Part shown: piece after piece, positions 7,940-16,615 of the stretch | Layout of the letters: every line of letters starts with the position of its first letter | Numbering within the stretch: the first letter of the stretch is position 1 | Source: Pantoea cypripedii | Lineage (GTDB): Bacteria; Pseudomonadota; Gammaproteobacteria; Enterobacterales; Enterobacteriaceae | Reading direction: 5' to 3' | NCBI RefSeq assembly: GCF_002095535.1 | Contig: NZ_MLJI01000002.1 | Location: 71,786 to 135,785 of the forward strand | Length of the DNA: 64,000 bases | Position numbers and translations under genes: made by a program | The notes under the pieces: generated by a model | Databases searched by the model: none | Seen by the model: only the letters and a program-made list of their open reading frames with translations | What the model was told of the DNA's origin: nothing

Positions 7940-7953
7940 TCTAGCTAGCTAGG
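7940..7953. other. CTAGCTAGCTAG palindrome, right copy
   Basis: Identical to the 14-mer at 24-37. It lies between the truncated barrel gene (minus strand) and the acyl reductase (plus strand). It could be an operator for the divergent genes, but the adjacent loss of a gene start makes an assembly linker or recombination scar at least as likely. Confidence 0.6.
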
Positions 7954-8006
7954 GAATAACGTGGCCGGAATAGCCACTGTTTACACATCATCATTAGATT
8001 AAATCC

Positions 8007-9116
8007 ATGCAAAAAATATTAATCACGGGCGCAACAGGTTTTCTTGGCGGCGCGGTAACAGGTAATCTGTTAAAGAAAGGTCAAATAAATAATCTGCTGT
8101 TGCTTGTCAGGGGAGAAACGCCTGAAGAGGGACTGGAGCGGGTTAAAAAAAATCTGGCGAAGTTCGGGCTGGATAGCACTCTGCTGGACTCTCTGACATC
8201 TCAACAAATCCTGGCTGGCGATCTCTCTGAACCCGAGCATTTTACAGCGGATCCCCGGCTTGATGATGTTACTCACGTCCTGAATTGCGCCGCAGTGGCA
8301 TCGTTCGGGAACAATCCCTGGATCTGGAAGGTAAACGTGGAAGGCACCTTTAAGTTCGCCAGCCGGATGAGCCGGGTCAGTGGACTTAAACGCTTTGTCC
8401 ATGTGGGAACCGCGATGTCCTGTGCTCCGCGTGCCAACAGTCTGGTGACGGAAAGCGAACTGGCAACCTCCCGTCAGCAGCACATTGTCGAGTACACCTG
8501 GAGCAAAGCGACGATTGAAAGAATGATGATGGAGTCCTTACCCACGCTGCCGCTGGTGATTGCACGTCCCTCCATCGTGGTAGGCCATTCGCAATACGGA
8601 TGTGAACCCTCCGCCAGTATCTTCTGGGTGTTCCGCATGGCGCTCATGCTGGGTAAATTTATGTGTGAGCTGGAAGACCGCATTGATGTTGTGCCGGTGG
8701 ATTACTGTGCCGATGCGCTCGAATTGCTGCTGACAGCGGATGAAGTGGAGAAGGATGTGTTCCACATTTCTGCCGGAATGAACAGTAGCGTGACTTTTGC
8801 TGAAATCGACATCGCGATGGCCAAAGCATCTGGAGATTCCCCAGTCTCTGCCAGCTACCAGAAAGTCAATTACAAAGAATTGAGTGCGGATAAGAAAAAT
8901 TTTTCGGCACTTTTTGGTCCCTGCAATGAACGCATCATGCTGCGGGCAATGAACCTTTATGGCCACTTTTCAAAGCTTAATGTGGTGTTCAGTAACGAGA
9001 AGTTGCTTAAGTTAGGTATGCCGCAATCATCAAAATTTACCGATTATCTTGATCGCTGTGTAGCGTCGACTAAGGGTTCTACGATTGCAGAGTTGATGGA
9101 GATTGATTTTAAATAA
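8007..9116 (+). CDS. thioester reductase / fatty acyl-CoA reductase-like, NAD(P)-binding
   Basis: This 369-aa extended short-chain dehydrogenase belongs to the NAD_binding_4 (male-sterility/thioester reductase) group. It has the Rossmann motif ITGATGFLGGAV at residues 6-17, NCAAVASFG in the substrate strand, and YTWSKATIE with the catalytic Tyr-x3-Lys. No carrier-protein domain is fused, so it would act on a free CoA or ACP thioester to give an aldehyde or alcohol, or as an epimerase-like reductase. It is divergent from the AfsA-type operon and a natural candidate for its reductive step, with the caveat of the CTAG junction between them. It ends at a strong terminator. Confidence 0.85.
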   Translation: MQKILITGATGFLGGAVTGNLLKKGQINNLLLLVRGETPEEGLERVKKNLAKFGLDSTLLDSLTSQQILAGDLSEPEHFTADPRLDDVTHVLNCAAVASFGNNPWIWKVNVEGTFKFASRMSRVSGLKRFVHVGTAMSCAPRANSLVTESELATSRQQHIVEYTWSKATIERMMMESLPTLPLVIARPSIVVGHSQYGCEPSASIFWVFRMALMLGKFMCELEDRIDVVPVDYCADALELLLTADEVEKDVFHISAGMNSSVTFAEIDIAMAKASGDSPVSASYQKVNYKELSADKKNFSALFGPCNERIMLRAMNLYGHFSKLNVVFSNEKLLKLGMPQSSKFTDYLDRCVASTKGSTIAELMEIDFK

Positions 9117-9147
9117 GCAGGCCGAACCTTAAATATTACTGACATCT

Positions 9148-9176
9148 AAACAGGCGCAATATATTGCGCCTGTTTC
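9148..9176 (+). terminator. rho-independent terminator
   Basis: A perfect long stem, AAACAGGCGCAAT / ATTGCGCCTGTTT, with a 2-base centre lies 30 bp after the acyl reductase stop. It isolates that gene from the giant gene that starts at 9405. Confidence 0.85.
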
Positions 9177-9404
9177 GTACTTCGTCGAGCGCATCCCCGG
9201 CATCACCCGGTTTATTCCGTCATTTTTCTTCACGCCCCCTGCTGCGAAATTTCTTCTGTTTACTGACCACCCTGATAAAAAGCAGGCTCGCGTATCAGTT
9301 GAGCGAAATCCGAAAGTTCAGGTCTTTTCCCGATAATCCCGCCGGACTGTTACCGGTAATCTCCCCTGATTAATTTTTTAACTTTTTTAACATCAGGGAT
9401 TTCC

Positions 9405-12400
9405 ATGCAAACCAACACAGCCAGAAACATACCTTCTTTAGCCACAGGGGGCATTGCTCCCCACTCAGCGGAATTGAGCACTTCAGGTAAATCCGCCCGG
9501 TCAGATTATTCATTTGTCGATGATGATTCACTGATCCTGCTGGACAGCGCAATGAAAGTGGCCCTGGCGCTTGTGGCTGAGGCTGAAAAAGTGGGTGGGG
9601 ATCTGAATGGCTGGCTGCATGACCCGGATGTCGGCAATTTGTTTAAGGAGGTGATGAAGAACAGTGACATACGTTGTTTTCTGGAGGAAAAGTCTGGCCT
9701 GAAGATAATGACGGACGGCGGAAATACGCTGGCGTCGAGGGTCACCGGTGGCAGCGGGTTACTGACGCGTGAGGAAGGCGAAAAGCTGGGTGACGTGCTG
9801 GTGGACCTGCTGCTCAGGGATGAGCTGCAACACCGCCTTATGGCAGCATGGGAAAAGGAGGAGGAGCCGGCGCAGGCGACGCAGGCGGAGCTGCCGGATG
9901 TACCGGAGCTGCTGGAGCAGCGCGAGATGCTGAAAGAGTTCCGCCGCCTGGGGGAAAACCGTGAATTCCTGGTGGTGGACCGGGAGCGGCTCACGGAGAA
10001 AGCGTCGGAGCTGGAAAAACAGACGTGGACACCTTACACCCCCGCGCTGGCGGGTGCGGCGGAGGCACTGCAAATCCTGTGCCGGAAACTGTCAGCACAC
10101 CCGCCAACCACGCCCGAGCAGAATGTGGGGATGATGAACGCGGTGCTGTCGCTGAGCGACCTGTCGGAGGCACTGATACAGACGGATAAAGTGCTGGCCG
10201 GGGTGGCTGCACATAAAGCCAGCGGGGGAGAAGTTGAGCTGGAAGCCGGGCCGGAAGCGGCGCTGCGCGCGCTGCGGCAGGCACTGTCAAAGAGTGAATG
10301 GAAACACGTCTGGGATGCCGTAAAGAAGACAGGTAAAGGTGAGAAGCTGACGTGGCAGGGCAACCTGCGCGGCACGCTGAAAACGGCCTGGGAGAGCATG
10401 GAGCTGCACTGTAAGGACGTGACGAAAGCCCTGGAAAAAGAACGTGATACCTATCTCAGGGATGTGTCACACGAGGTGAAGTGGCTGGAGGATGAAGATG
10501 AGGCACTGGGTGCGGCTTGCGCCGGCAGCAAAAGCGCAACGGTCCGTGAGGCGCAATGGGCGCTGAGAGCGCTGAGCCGGGAAATCAGGGTTGAACTGGA
10601 GTTGTCAAAAGAGGGTGACACAGGGCTATTAAGGGATTTGAAAAAAGCCACCACAGACCTGTGTGACATGTCCGCGGCCCTGCAGAACATGTCAGCGATT
10701 CAGCAGGCGGTGAAGGACGGGCGGATGGCGAACCCGAAAGACCCTGTGGCGATACTGGCGGGTAAGGCGCTGAAAACAGTGGGGCATGACCTGGAGAAGG
10801 CGCGGGGAAAGCTGGAAAAGCATCTGAAGGAGAGACGCCTGTGCCGCCCGGATAACGGGGCCCTGGCAAAGAAGCTAACAGAAGCCAGTGAAGCGGCAAA
10901 GAAGGCTGCAGGACTGATGGGCCTCAGGCGTGAAATGCTGAAACCGGAGCTGCCAAAGGCGACGCTGGCAATCCTGACGCGCGATCTGAAACACAGCAAA
11001 AGTGTGCATGCCATAGGCCGGACGTGGGCCAGTGCGGGAGAAGTGCTGGCGGCACTGAAGTTTATGGCAGTGAAAGGCTGGTACGGCGTGGAAAACGGCT
11101 GTGCGCACTGGTTCCACGGGGCAAAGCACAGCGTGCATGATCAGCAGATAAGGCTGGCGGCGACCGGTCCGCTGGGGATGATGGTGAATGTCTACCGGGC
11201 GATGGAGGATCTGGCCGCCGCCTCCCTGACGGCATCGTCGAAGAAGGCGGCGGTGACGCGACAGGTGCACGACAATCACAGCCGGCTGAAAGCGGATGCG
11301 CGGACGGAGACGCCGGAGCACTACCGTGCGGCGAAGCTGGCGGAGCTGGATGAGAAACGTCAGGCGGCAGAACTGCAGCTGAAGAATCTGGGCAGCGAGC
11401 TGAGCGCAGCGCAGCAGGAGCTGGACGGGATGTGGTCTCGGGCGGGCAGCTTGCAGCAGAAGAGCGACATCACCCGGCTGCGGGATAAGTGCGGTGAAAC
11501 GGTAAAGGTCTGTCAGAATTCAGCGGCAGAGATGCAGCGGAAACTGGACCAGCTGGTGAATCCGGCCGGAGGCCGGGCAGACATCAAAGCGGATGCGCTG
11601 AACAATAAAGAGTCATTCCAGCAGGCGCTGTACGCCATTCAGGACTGTCAGCGTGATACGTTGCTGGCGATGAAACGGCTGGAGCTGACGGTCGCGCACA
11701 TCACCGGCAAGAGTTTCGCGCTGTTTTCAAAGGACGCGCAGCTGGCGAAATACTTCGCGGGGCCGATTTATCTGTCTGAAACCATGTTGCCGGAAAATCT
11801 GACAGAGACAGAGCGTGATGCGTATCGTCAGCTGCTGGATCTGGCGGCCGAAGAGGCGGGCAGGGCTTTTCCCAAAAAATCGGACCCGCAAGGGGAGGGG
11901 CTGATAAACCGGATAAAACGCGAGGTGAGCCTGCTGCGGTCGGGCAGGGCCCTGAAACCTGAAACGCTGGAGCATGCGACAGCGTTCCGGCAGGGCTGGG
12001 CGCAGAAGCTGGCGAGTAAGTCGACCGGGAAAGCCTCTTCGGATTTCACGAAATGGGTGATGAAATCCGTGTTCAAACAGGCTCTGCCGGAGCTGTTTGG
12101 GGTGTCGTTCCCGGTGGTGAAGGTGCTGAAGCTCGCCTGGGGGGCGACACGACTGCTGGACGCATTCTTTGAGGATATGAAACGTGTGAATGCGACGATT
12201 ACCCCGGGAAATAAACTGCCGGACGAGGTGGTGAGTAGCATCCGGATGGCCGTGGTGCTGGGGCTGGCGGAAAAGCTCATCACTACGGTGGGTGGGACAC
12301 CGGCGAAACTGATAAAGGATATCGCGGGGTTAGCGCTGAAGGTGTACAGCAGCAGCTACGGAGAAACGTTCGCCGCCACGATGAAGGCACTGCCGAAAGA

Positions 12401-15200
12401 GTCGCTGATTAACCTGGGGTTTGAGGGAACTAACCGCGCCGGTGTGGAGGTGGTGCGGAAGGTGCGTGAAGAGCTGAATGAGGTGGCACAGGCATCTGCC
12501 AGCAGTGAAGGAAGGGCAGGTGAAGCGAAAAAGATCCCGGTAGGGAATAGCCGCCCGGCAGAAGCGAACCGGGTAGCGGAGCAGCAGCGGGAGGTTGTGG
12601 CAGCAGCGGAGAAAACACCGGGAGCAGTGAAAACACCGGCCGCAGTGAAAAAGACGGTCCGCTTCGCCGATGAGGAAATGCAGGGAGATGCACCGGCAGT
12701 GGAACCGGAGCAGGAGGTCAAGAGTCGGAGAACACGCAGTACACCGCCCCATATGGAACAGGCGCCATTTGATGCCAGTGCCGTACAAACACCGGTAACC
12801 GGCGCGCCTGAAGCCGCAGAGGATGATACCCTGGAGGGGGCCAGCCAGAGCACTCCCGTTGGCAGCACCGACGCCAGCGAATTCTCGATGACCGAAGAAG
12901 AATATAACGATACGCAAATCGGTATTGACGTGCGGAATAACACCAAAATCAGAACATTTATCGAGAAAGATATTCAGAAAGTCATAGCCAGGCATCCTGA
13001 CGGCCATGGAAAAATAACCTCACCCTATAGCTATGTCGATACAATGAATGACAAAACAAGACCGCCAATTTTTAAGCGCGTGCGGGTGATTGATATTTAT
13101 ACCGGTAACGGTGTTACTGATGATGTAAAGGTATTATGGGAAGGTGGCACGGGCAGGCGTGATTCAACTGACACCAACGAAGCCTTCCGCAGGGATCTTT
13201 TTGGTCATAAGCCGTATAAGTTTGACAAGAACGATCCTTTTAAAATTAATCGCCTTACGCCAGAAGATATCAATCGCTCTCAGCGTTCATACACTAGGCT
13301 GCGTCAGGAATGGACGAGCCATATGGCCGAAATGCGCAAACGAATGCCAGAACTGGCGACCCTGTACCGCAATATATTTAAGCTTGGTTTTACCAATGCA
13401 CTTAATTCTCCGGAAAATGATCTTTCTGAAACTGAGAAAGCAACAATGAGGGACTACTTAAAGGGTGACACCAGCCGTGTTATCACGCTGAGATACAATG
13501 AACAGCGGGTGCCGGACGTTATCGCCCTGGTGGTGCCTGGCACCGGGGAGAATGAAACTCATATATTAATGATGGATTATGATGGCAACTTCAAACGGGT
13601 TAAGGCTACTCGTGAACTGGGTGAGGTCGAGAATAATAGTCCGCGCTACTCATTTAAGCCGGATGAAGAGACTCAGCAATTTATTTCCCGCCGTTTGGTT
13701 GCGGGTGACGAAAAAGAAGCCGAAAAACAGACAACACCAAAAGTAATCATGGATCCATCCAGTCATTACGATACAAAACTGGCAGACAGGCATTTTAATG
13801 CCCAGGAGAGAGAATTCGATCGCGTGGTGGCTGATGCAAGCAGAGAGAGATACGAAATTATAGATAAAGCTCTTGATACCTCCGCAGGATATCTGGGTAT
13901 GGCGTTGGGTATGGCGGGCTTTCCTAAATCTACGCCAATGGGGATGCTTGCTGGTGCAATAATCACCACAGGAAAGGGACTGATAAAATACGTTATAACA
14001 CCGGCTGATGACAAGGTAAGGTTGCGGAATATCCGCAACCAAACCATCAGAGATGTCTTTACGGGTGGTGCTGCTGATCTAATTGGCGCGAAGGTGATGG
14101 ATAATGTGCCAGAGGGTTTTCGGAAGATGTCAAAAGACACTCTGGGCTGGTATCAACGTTCAACATCGATGTCTGGAGATATCGGCAAGGCGTTCAATAA
14201 AGGGGCTGATAAGGTCTATGACTGGATGGGGCTGACCGTAGTAGATACGACGAGAACCGACACCCCCTTTTCAAATGCTGAGCGGGCGTCAGCATCCTCA
14301 GAGGACGCACTGACTGCATCTCCCGATGTCGGAGTGGGTAGTTCAAGAACTGGAAAACTGTGGAACCAGACCACAGCTGATCTTAATAAGGGATTTGACG
14401 AGCTGAGATATAATAAGTTATCAGCAAATACCCTGAAAAACCTGGAAGAATTAGGCATCGATTATAAAAAAATACTGGATAAGCATGCCAGAGATGGTTC
14501 CATTGAAAAAGCGACCGACAACGGCATTACGGATTATAGCCAGGTAGAATATGATCAGCACGGAGTGAATGAATTGTGGGGTGATGTCTCGAAAGCCTAT
14601 AAAAAATGGGAACAGTCTGAGCGTCTTGAGAGAATGATCGGTAAACTGGAAGAGCTGGAGAGTAAAATCTCGGGTGAGCAAACAATCCAGATCCCTTATA
14701 GTTTATTAAAAGACTTTCGTGATGCGGGGTTTGATATAGATGAGTACCTGAAAGGAAATGCTGTCGATGATGATAATAACCCGGAAACTCAATACACCCG
14801 GAAACCTGAACGCGCACGGTTGAATCGCACTGAGTTAAAAAGATTAATATTCATAGCTAAAGCGAAAGAACTGGAACCATCAGATATTAATGGCGCTCTA
14901 AGATTGCTTGATGAAATAAGATATTCTTTGAGTGGTAATGAGAAAACAACCATACCCAATGAGTTGCAGGAAATACTTGAGAAAAATGGAATAAAGATTA
15001 AGGATTATCTCCGTACGCATGGCGACGCCGAACCTGCTCGTAAGGCAGCAACTCAAAAAGGATATGCAGAACCAGAGCAGCATTTATTGTCATCCGATCG
15101 GACCATGGATAAACATCAATTCGGTGATCTGGCGGTCATGGCCCGTCTTAAACTCCTTGAGAAAACGTGCAGGGACCTAAAGATGAGGTTGAATCACTGA
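9405..15200 (+). CDS. giant mosaic protein, candidate secreted effector/toxin (N-terminal fragment)
   Basis: I recognise no characterised family for this 1,931-aa protein. The first 45 residues are Ser/Thr/Ala-rich without a Sec signal, like type III leaders. Residues about 150-880 are helical and charged. Hydrophobic stretches lie near 900-985 (LFGVSFPVVKVLKLAWG and IRMAVVLGLAEKLITT). A Pro/Ala/Glu-rich linker covers about 1040-1155. From about 1160 the DNA becomes distinctly AT-richer and the protein changes character (IALVVPGTGENETHILMMDY, then a Gly/Ala hydrophobic hairpin near 1495-1530). The last 250 residues are repeats that continue in another frame past the stop. The start follows CAGGGA. 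Coding is certain; function is not. Confidence 0.8.
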   Translation: MQTNTARNIPSLATGGIAPHSAELSTSGKSARSDYSFVDDDSLILLDSAMKVALALVAEAEKVGGDLNGWLHDPDVGNLFKEVMKNSDIRCFLEEKSGLKIMTDGGNTLASRVTGGSGLLTREEGEKLGDVLVDLLLRDELQHRLMAAWEKEEEPAQATQAELPDVPELLEQREMLKEFRRLGENREFLVVDRERLTEKASELEKQTWTPYTPALAGAAEALQILCRKLSAHPPTTPEQNVGMMNAVLSLSDLSEALIQTDKVLAGVAAHKASGGEVELEAGPEAALRALRQALSKSEWKHVWDAVKKTGKGEKLTWQGNLRGTLKTAWESMELHCKDVTKALEKERDTYLRDVSHEVKWLEDEDEALGAACAGSKSATVREAQWALRALSREIRVELELSKEGDTGLLRDLKKATTDLCDMSAALQNMSAIQQAVKDGRMANPKDPVAILAGKALKTVGHDLEKARGKLEKHLKERRLCRPDNGALAKKLTEASEAAKKAAGLMGLRREMLKPELPKATLAILTRDLKHSKSVHAIGRTWASAGEVLAALKFMAVKGWYGVENGCAHWFHGAKHSVHDQQIRLAATGPLGMMVNVYRAMEDLAAASLTASSKKAAVTRQVHDNHSRLKADARTETPEHYRAAKLAELDEKRQAAELQLKNLGSELSAAQQELDGMWSRAGSLQQKSDITRLRDKCGETVKVCQNSAAEMQRKLDQLVNPAGGRADIKADALNNKESFQQALYAIQDCQRDTLLAMKRLELTVAHITGKSFALFSKDAQLAKYFAGPIYLSETMLPENLTETERDAYRQLLDLAAEEAGRAFPKKSDPQGEGLINRIKREVSLLRSGRALKPETLEHATAFRQGWAQKLASKSTGKASSDFTKWVMKSVFKQALPELFGVSFPVVKVLKLAWGATRLLDAFFEDMKRVNATITPGNKLPDEVVSSIRMAVVLGLAEKLITTVGGTPAKLIKDIAGLALKVYSSSYGETFAATMKALPKESLINLGFEGTNRAGVEVVRKVREELNEVAQASASSEGRAGEAKKIPVGNSRPAEANRVAEQQREVVAAAEKTPGAVKTPAAVKKTVRFADEEMQGDAPAVEPEQEVKSRRTRSTPPHMEQAPFDASAVQTPVTGAPEAAEDDTLEGASQSTPVGSTDASEFSMTEEEYNDTQIGIDVRNNTKIRTFIEKDIQKVIARHPDGHGKITSPYSYVDTMNDKTRPPIFKRVRVIDIYTGNGVTDDVKVLWEGGTGRRDSTDTNEAFRRDLFGHKPYKFDKNDPFKINRLTPEDINRSQRSYTRLRQEWTSHMAEMRKRMPELATLYRNIFKLGFTNALNSPENDLSETEKATMRDYLKGDTSRVITLRYNEQRVPDVIALVVPGTGENETHILMMDYDGNFKRVKATRELGEVENNSPRYSFKPDEETQQFISRRLVAGDEKEAEKQTTPKVIMDPSSHYDTKLADRHFNAQEREFDRVVADASRERYEIIDKALDTSAGYLGMALGMAGFPKSTPMGMLAGAIITTGKGLIKYVITPADDKVRLRNIRNQTIRDVFTGGAADLIGAKVMDNVPEGFRKMSKDTLGWYQRSTSMSGDIGKAFNKGADKVYDWMGLTVVDTTRTDTPFSNAERASASSEDALTASPDVGVGSSRTGKLWNQTTADLNKGFDELRYNKLSANTLKNLEELGIDYKKILDKHARDGSIEKATDNGITDYSQVEYDQHGVNELWGDVSKAYKKWEQSERLERMIGKLEELESKISGEQTIQIPYSLLKDFRDAGFDIDEYLKGNAVDDDNNPETQYTRKPERARLNRTELKRLIFIAKAKELEPSDINGALRLLDEIRYSLSGNEKTTIPNELQEILEKNGIKIKDYLRTHGDAEPARKAATQKGYAEPEQHLLSSDRTMDKHQFGDLAVMARLKLLEKTCRDLKMRLNH

Positions 15201-16285
15201 TAAACAGTGGAACCCCGGGACGATTAAGTCCGGCGACAATCAATTCTCTGAGGAATAATGGCATAAATATTGACGCTATTGCTGACCGCTATGGTACTGC
15301 GTCTTCAAAAACCGCGGCAATGAGCGGTGCAAGCGAACTGAATGTTGAAGAGGTTGACATTGATGAGACCGGGGCCAGATTGCTCAGAACGAAAATTGAT
15401 CAAAAAATCAGGGAATATAAAATAAGTATAATGATTGAGAGAATAAAATCTCTTAAGAAAACGCCAGATGTTGGCTATCGCCTGCCACATGATATTACTG
15501 ACTTCATTAAACAAGGTCAGGAAACCAGTGATGGTGAACTTTATCTGGAACATCTCAGGCATAAAAACCTCAGCGATTCGCAATTGAAATCACTGCGCTG
15601 GATGTTAGAAGCTGAAGTTGAGTTATCTCCCGACAGTACGTATGAAGAACTCGCTGCATTTGTACACAAAATAGAAAGCGAGACTGCGCCAGGGGAGAAG
15701 GTTACTCTTCCCTCTTCATTAATTCATTATTTAAGAGCGCGTGGTGTGGATATTGATAAATATTTGCAGGAGAAGGGTGACTCAGTGGTTGCGAAAGATA
15801 ATGCCAGAATAAGAGGTGATGAAGAAAATCAATATAACAAGGCAGAAGTTGAGATAAATAAAAGCCAGCTCAAAGAAATAGAGGACATGATTGTTGCGCA
15901 GAAAAGAAAGGCGGAGACTCCTGATATGATGAAGAGGTTGAATGATCTCAGGACGTCAATAGATGAAAATAGCGAAGTTGAGCTGCCTACAGATATAACG
16001 AATTTTGTTCTTGCCAGTCCGGAAGTTGATGATGACAACAAGTATCTGGAAGAGTTGAAAGGGAGGACCGTGACCAAAGCTGAATTGGACTGGCTATACT
16101 GGACATTAAAAGCTGAAAATGAGCTGGGCAAAGACAGTACTCCGGAACAAACCATTGCCTTTATGCGGGAAATGGAAAATTCAATGGTCGGGGATGAGAC
16201 CAGACCGTTACCTCCGCGTTTGATTAACCGTTTGAAGGCCCATGGCATCGACGTTGATGATTATCTTAAACGGTATGGTGATACC
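14432..16285 (+). repeat. about eight degenerate 75-91-aa protein repeats
   Basis: Each unit has a helix, a short polar turn such as GNEKTTIP or GEKVTLP, then a helix ending in a G-I-D-I-D-x-Y-L-like motif and often a Y/H-GD tail. Clear motif positions begin near 14432 (LEELGIDYKKIL), 14705 (FRDAGFDIDEYL), 14965 (LEKNGIKIKDYL), 15239, 15494 (variant), 15719, 15995 (variant) and 16223. Spacings are roughly 273, 260, 274, 255, 225, 276 and 228 bp. The array crosses the frameshift without interruption of pattern, the best evidence that the two frames are one gene. Confidence 0.75.
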
Positions 16286-16615
16286 GGTCCGGCAAAAAAT
16301 TTTGCGAGATTACGAGGAAATGAAAACATTCTCGACTTGGGAGATATTAAACTGAGTAAGCCGAGGCTCACAAAGTTGAGAGAGATGCTTGCCGCTAAGC
16401 CCGGTGCGCGGTTAAGAGAGATACTTACCGGCGATTCAACTACGCAGTTGAGAGGGATACGTGCCCGCAAGCCAGCTGCGAAGCCAGAAGAGATGCCAGC
16501 CGCCAATCCAACTACGCAGCCGGGAGAGATACCTGCCAGCAAGCCAGTAACGCAGCCGAAAAATGACGACAGCATTCCCTTTATGGGAATGTCTGGAGAA
16601 CGAAGGATGTGGTAG
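15167..16615 (+). CDS. continuation of the giant protein after a -1 frameshift
   Basis: This 482-aa frame continues the same repeat family (INSLRNNGINIDAIADRYG, LIHYLRARGVDIDKYL, LINRLKAHGIDVDDYL). It is open only from 15161, overlaps the first frame to 15200, and has no good ribosome-binding site before the GTG at 15167. An A4 run at 15162-15165 is the likely event: one more A would join LLEK to NVQGPKDEVESL in phase with the repeats. It is therefore the C-terminal part of one gene of about 2,400 codons. The break may be a mutation, a sequencing error or programmed slippage. It ends with a Pro-rich 12-aa repeat tract. Confidence 0.8.
   Translation: MQGPKDEVESLINSGTPGRLSPATINSLRNNGINIDAIADRYGTASSKTAAMSGASELNVEEVDIDETGARLLRTKIDQKIREYKISIMIERIKSLKKTPDVGYRLPHDITDFIKQGQETSDGELYLEHLRHKNLSDSQLKSLRWMLEAEVELSPDSTYEELAAFVHKIESETAPGEKVTLPSSLIHYLRARGVDIDKYLQEKGDSVVAKDNARIRGDEENQYNKAEVEINKSQLKEIEDMIVAQKRKAETPDMMKRLNDLRTSIDENSEVELPTDITNFVLASPEVDDDNKYLEELKGRTVTKAELDWLYWTLKAENELGKDSTPEQTIAFMREMENSMVGDETRPLPPRLINRLKAHGIDVDDYLKRYGDTGPAKNFARLRGNENILDLGDIKLSKPRLTKLREMLAAKPGARLREILTGDSTTQLRGIRARKPAAKPEEMPAANPTTQPGEIPASKPVTQPKNDDSIPFMGMSGERRMW
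16379..16558 (+). repeat. five tandem 36-bp (12-aa) repeats
   Basis: Five consecutive 12-residue units are seen: REMLAAKPGARL, REILTGDSTTQL, RGIRARKPAAKP, EEMPAANPTTQP, GEIPASKPVTQP. They form a Pro-rich tail immediately before the C-terminus of the giant protein. The later units are closer to each other at DNA level (shared CAACTACGCAGC-like segments), so copy number may vary between strains. Confidence 0.85.

Noticed and set aside
9117..9404. possible HrpL-type promoter (GGAACC...CCACNNA) before the giant gene, and likewise before 38351 and 62461
   Set aside because: No convincing match to both half-elements was found in any of the three upstream regions, so type III regulation is not supported by promoter sequence.
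12330..13007. 225-aa minus-strand frame opposite the giant gene
   Set aside because: A shadow of GC-rich codons; Cys/His/Phe-rich without any domain pattern, while the plus strand is clearly coding.
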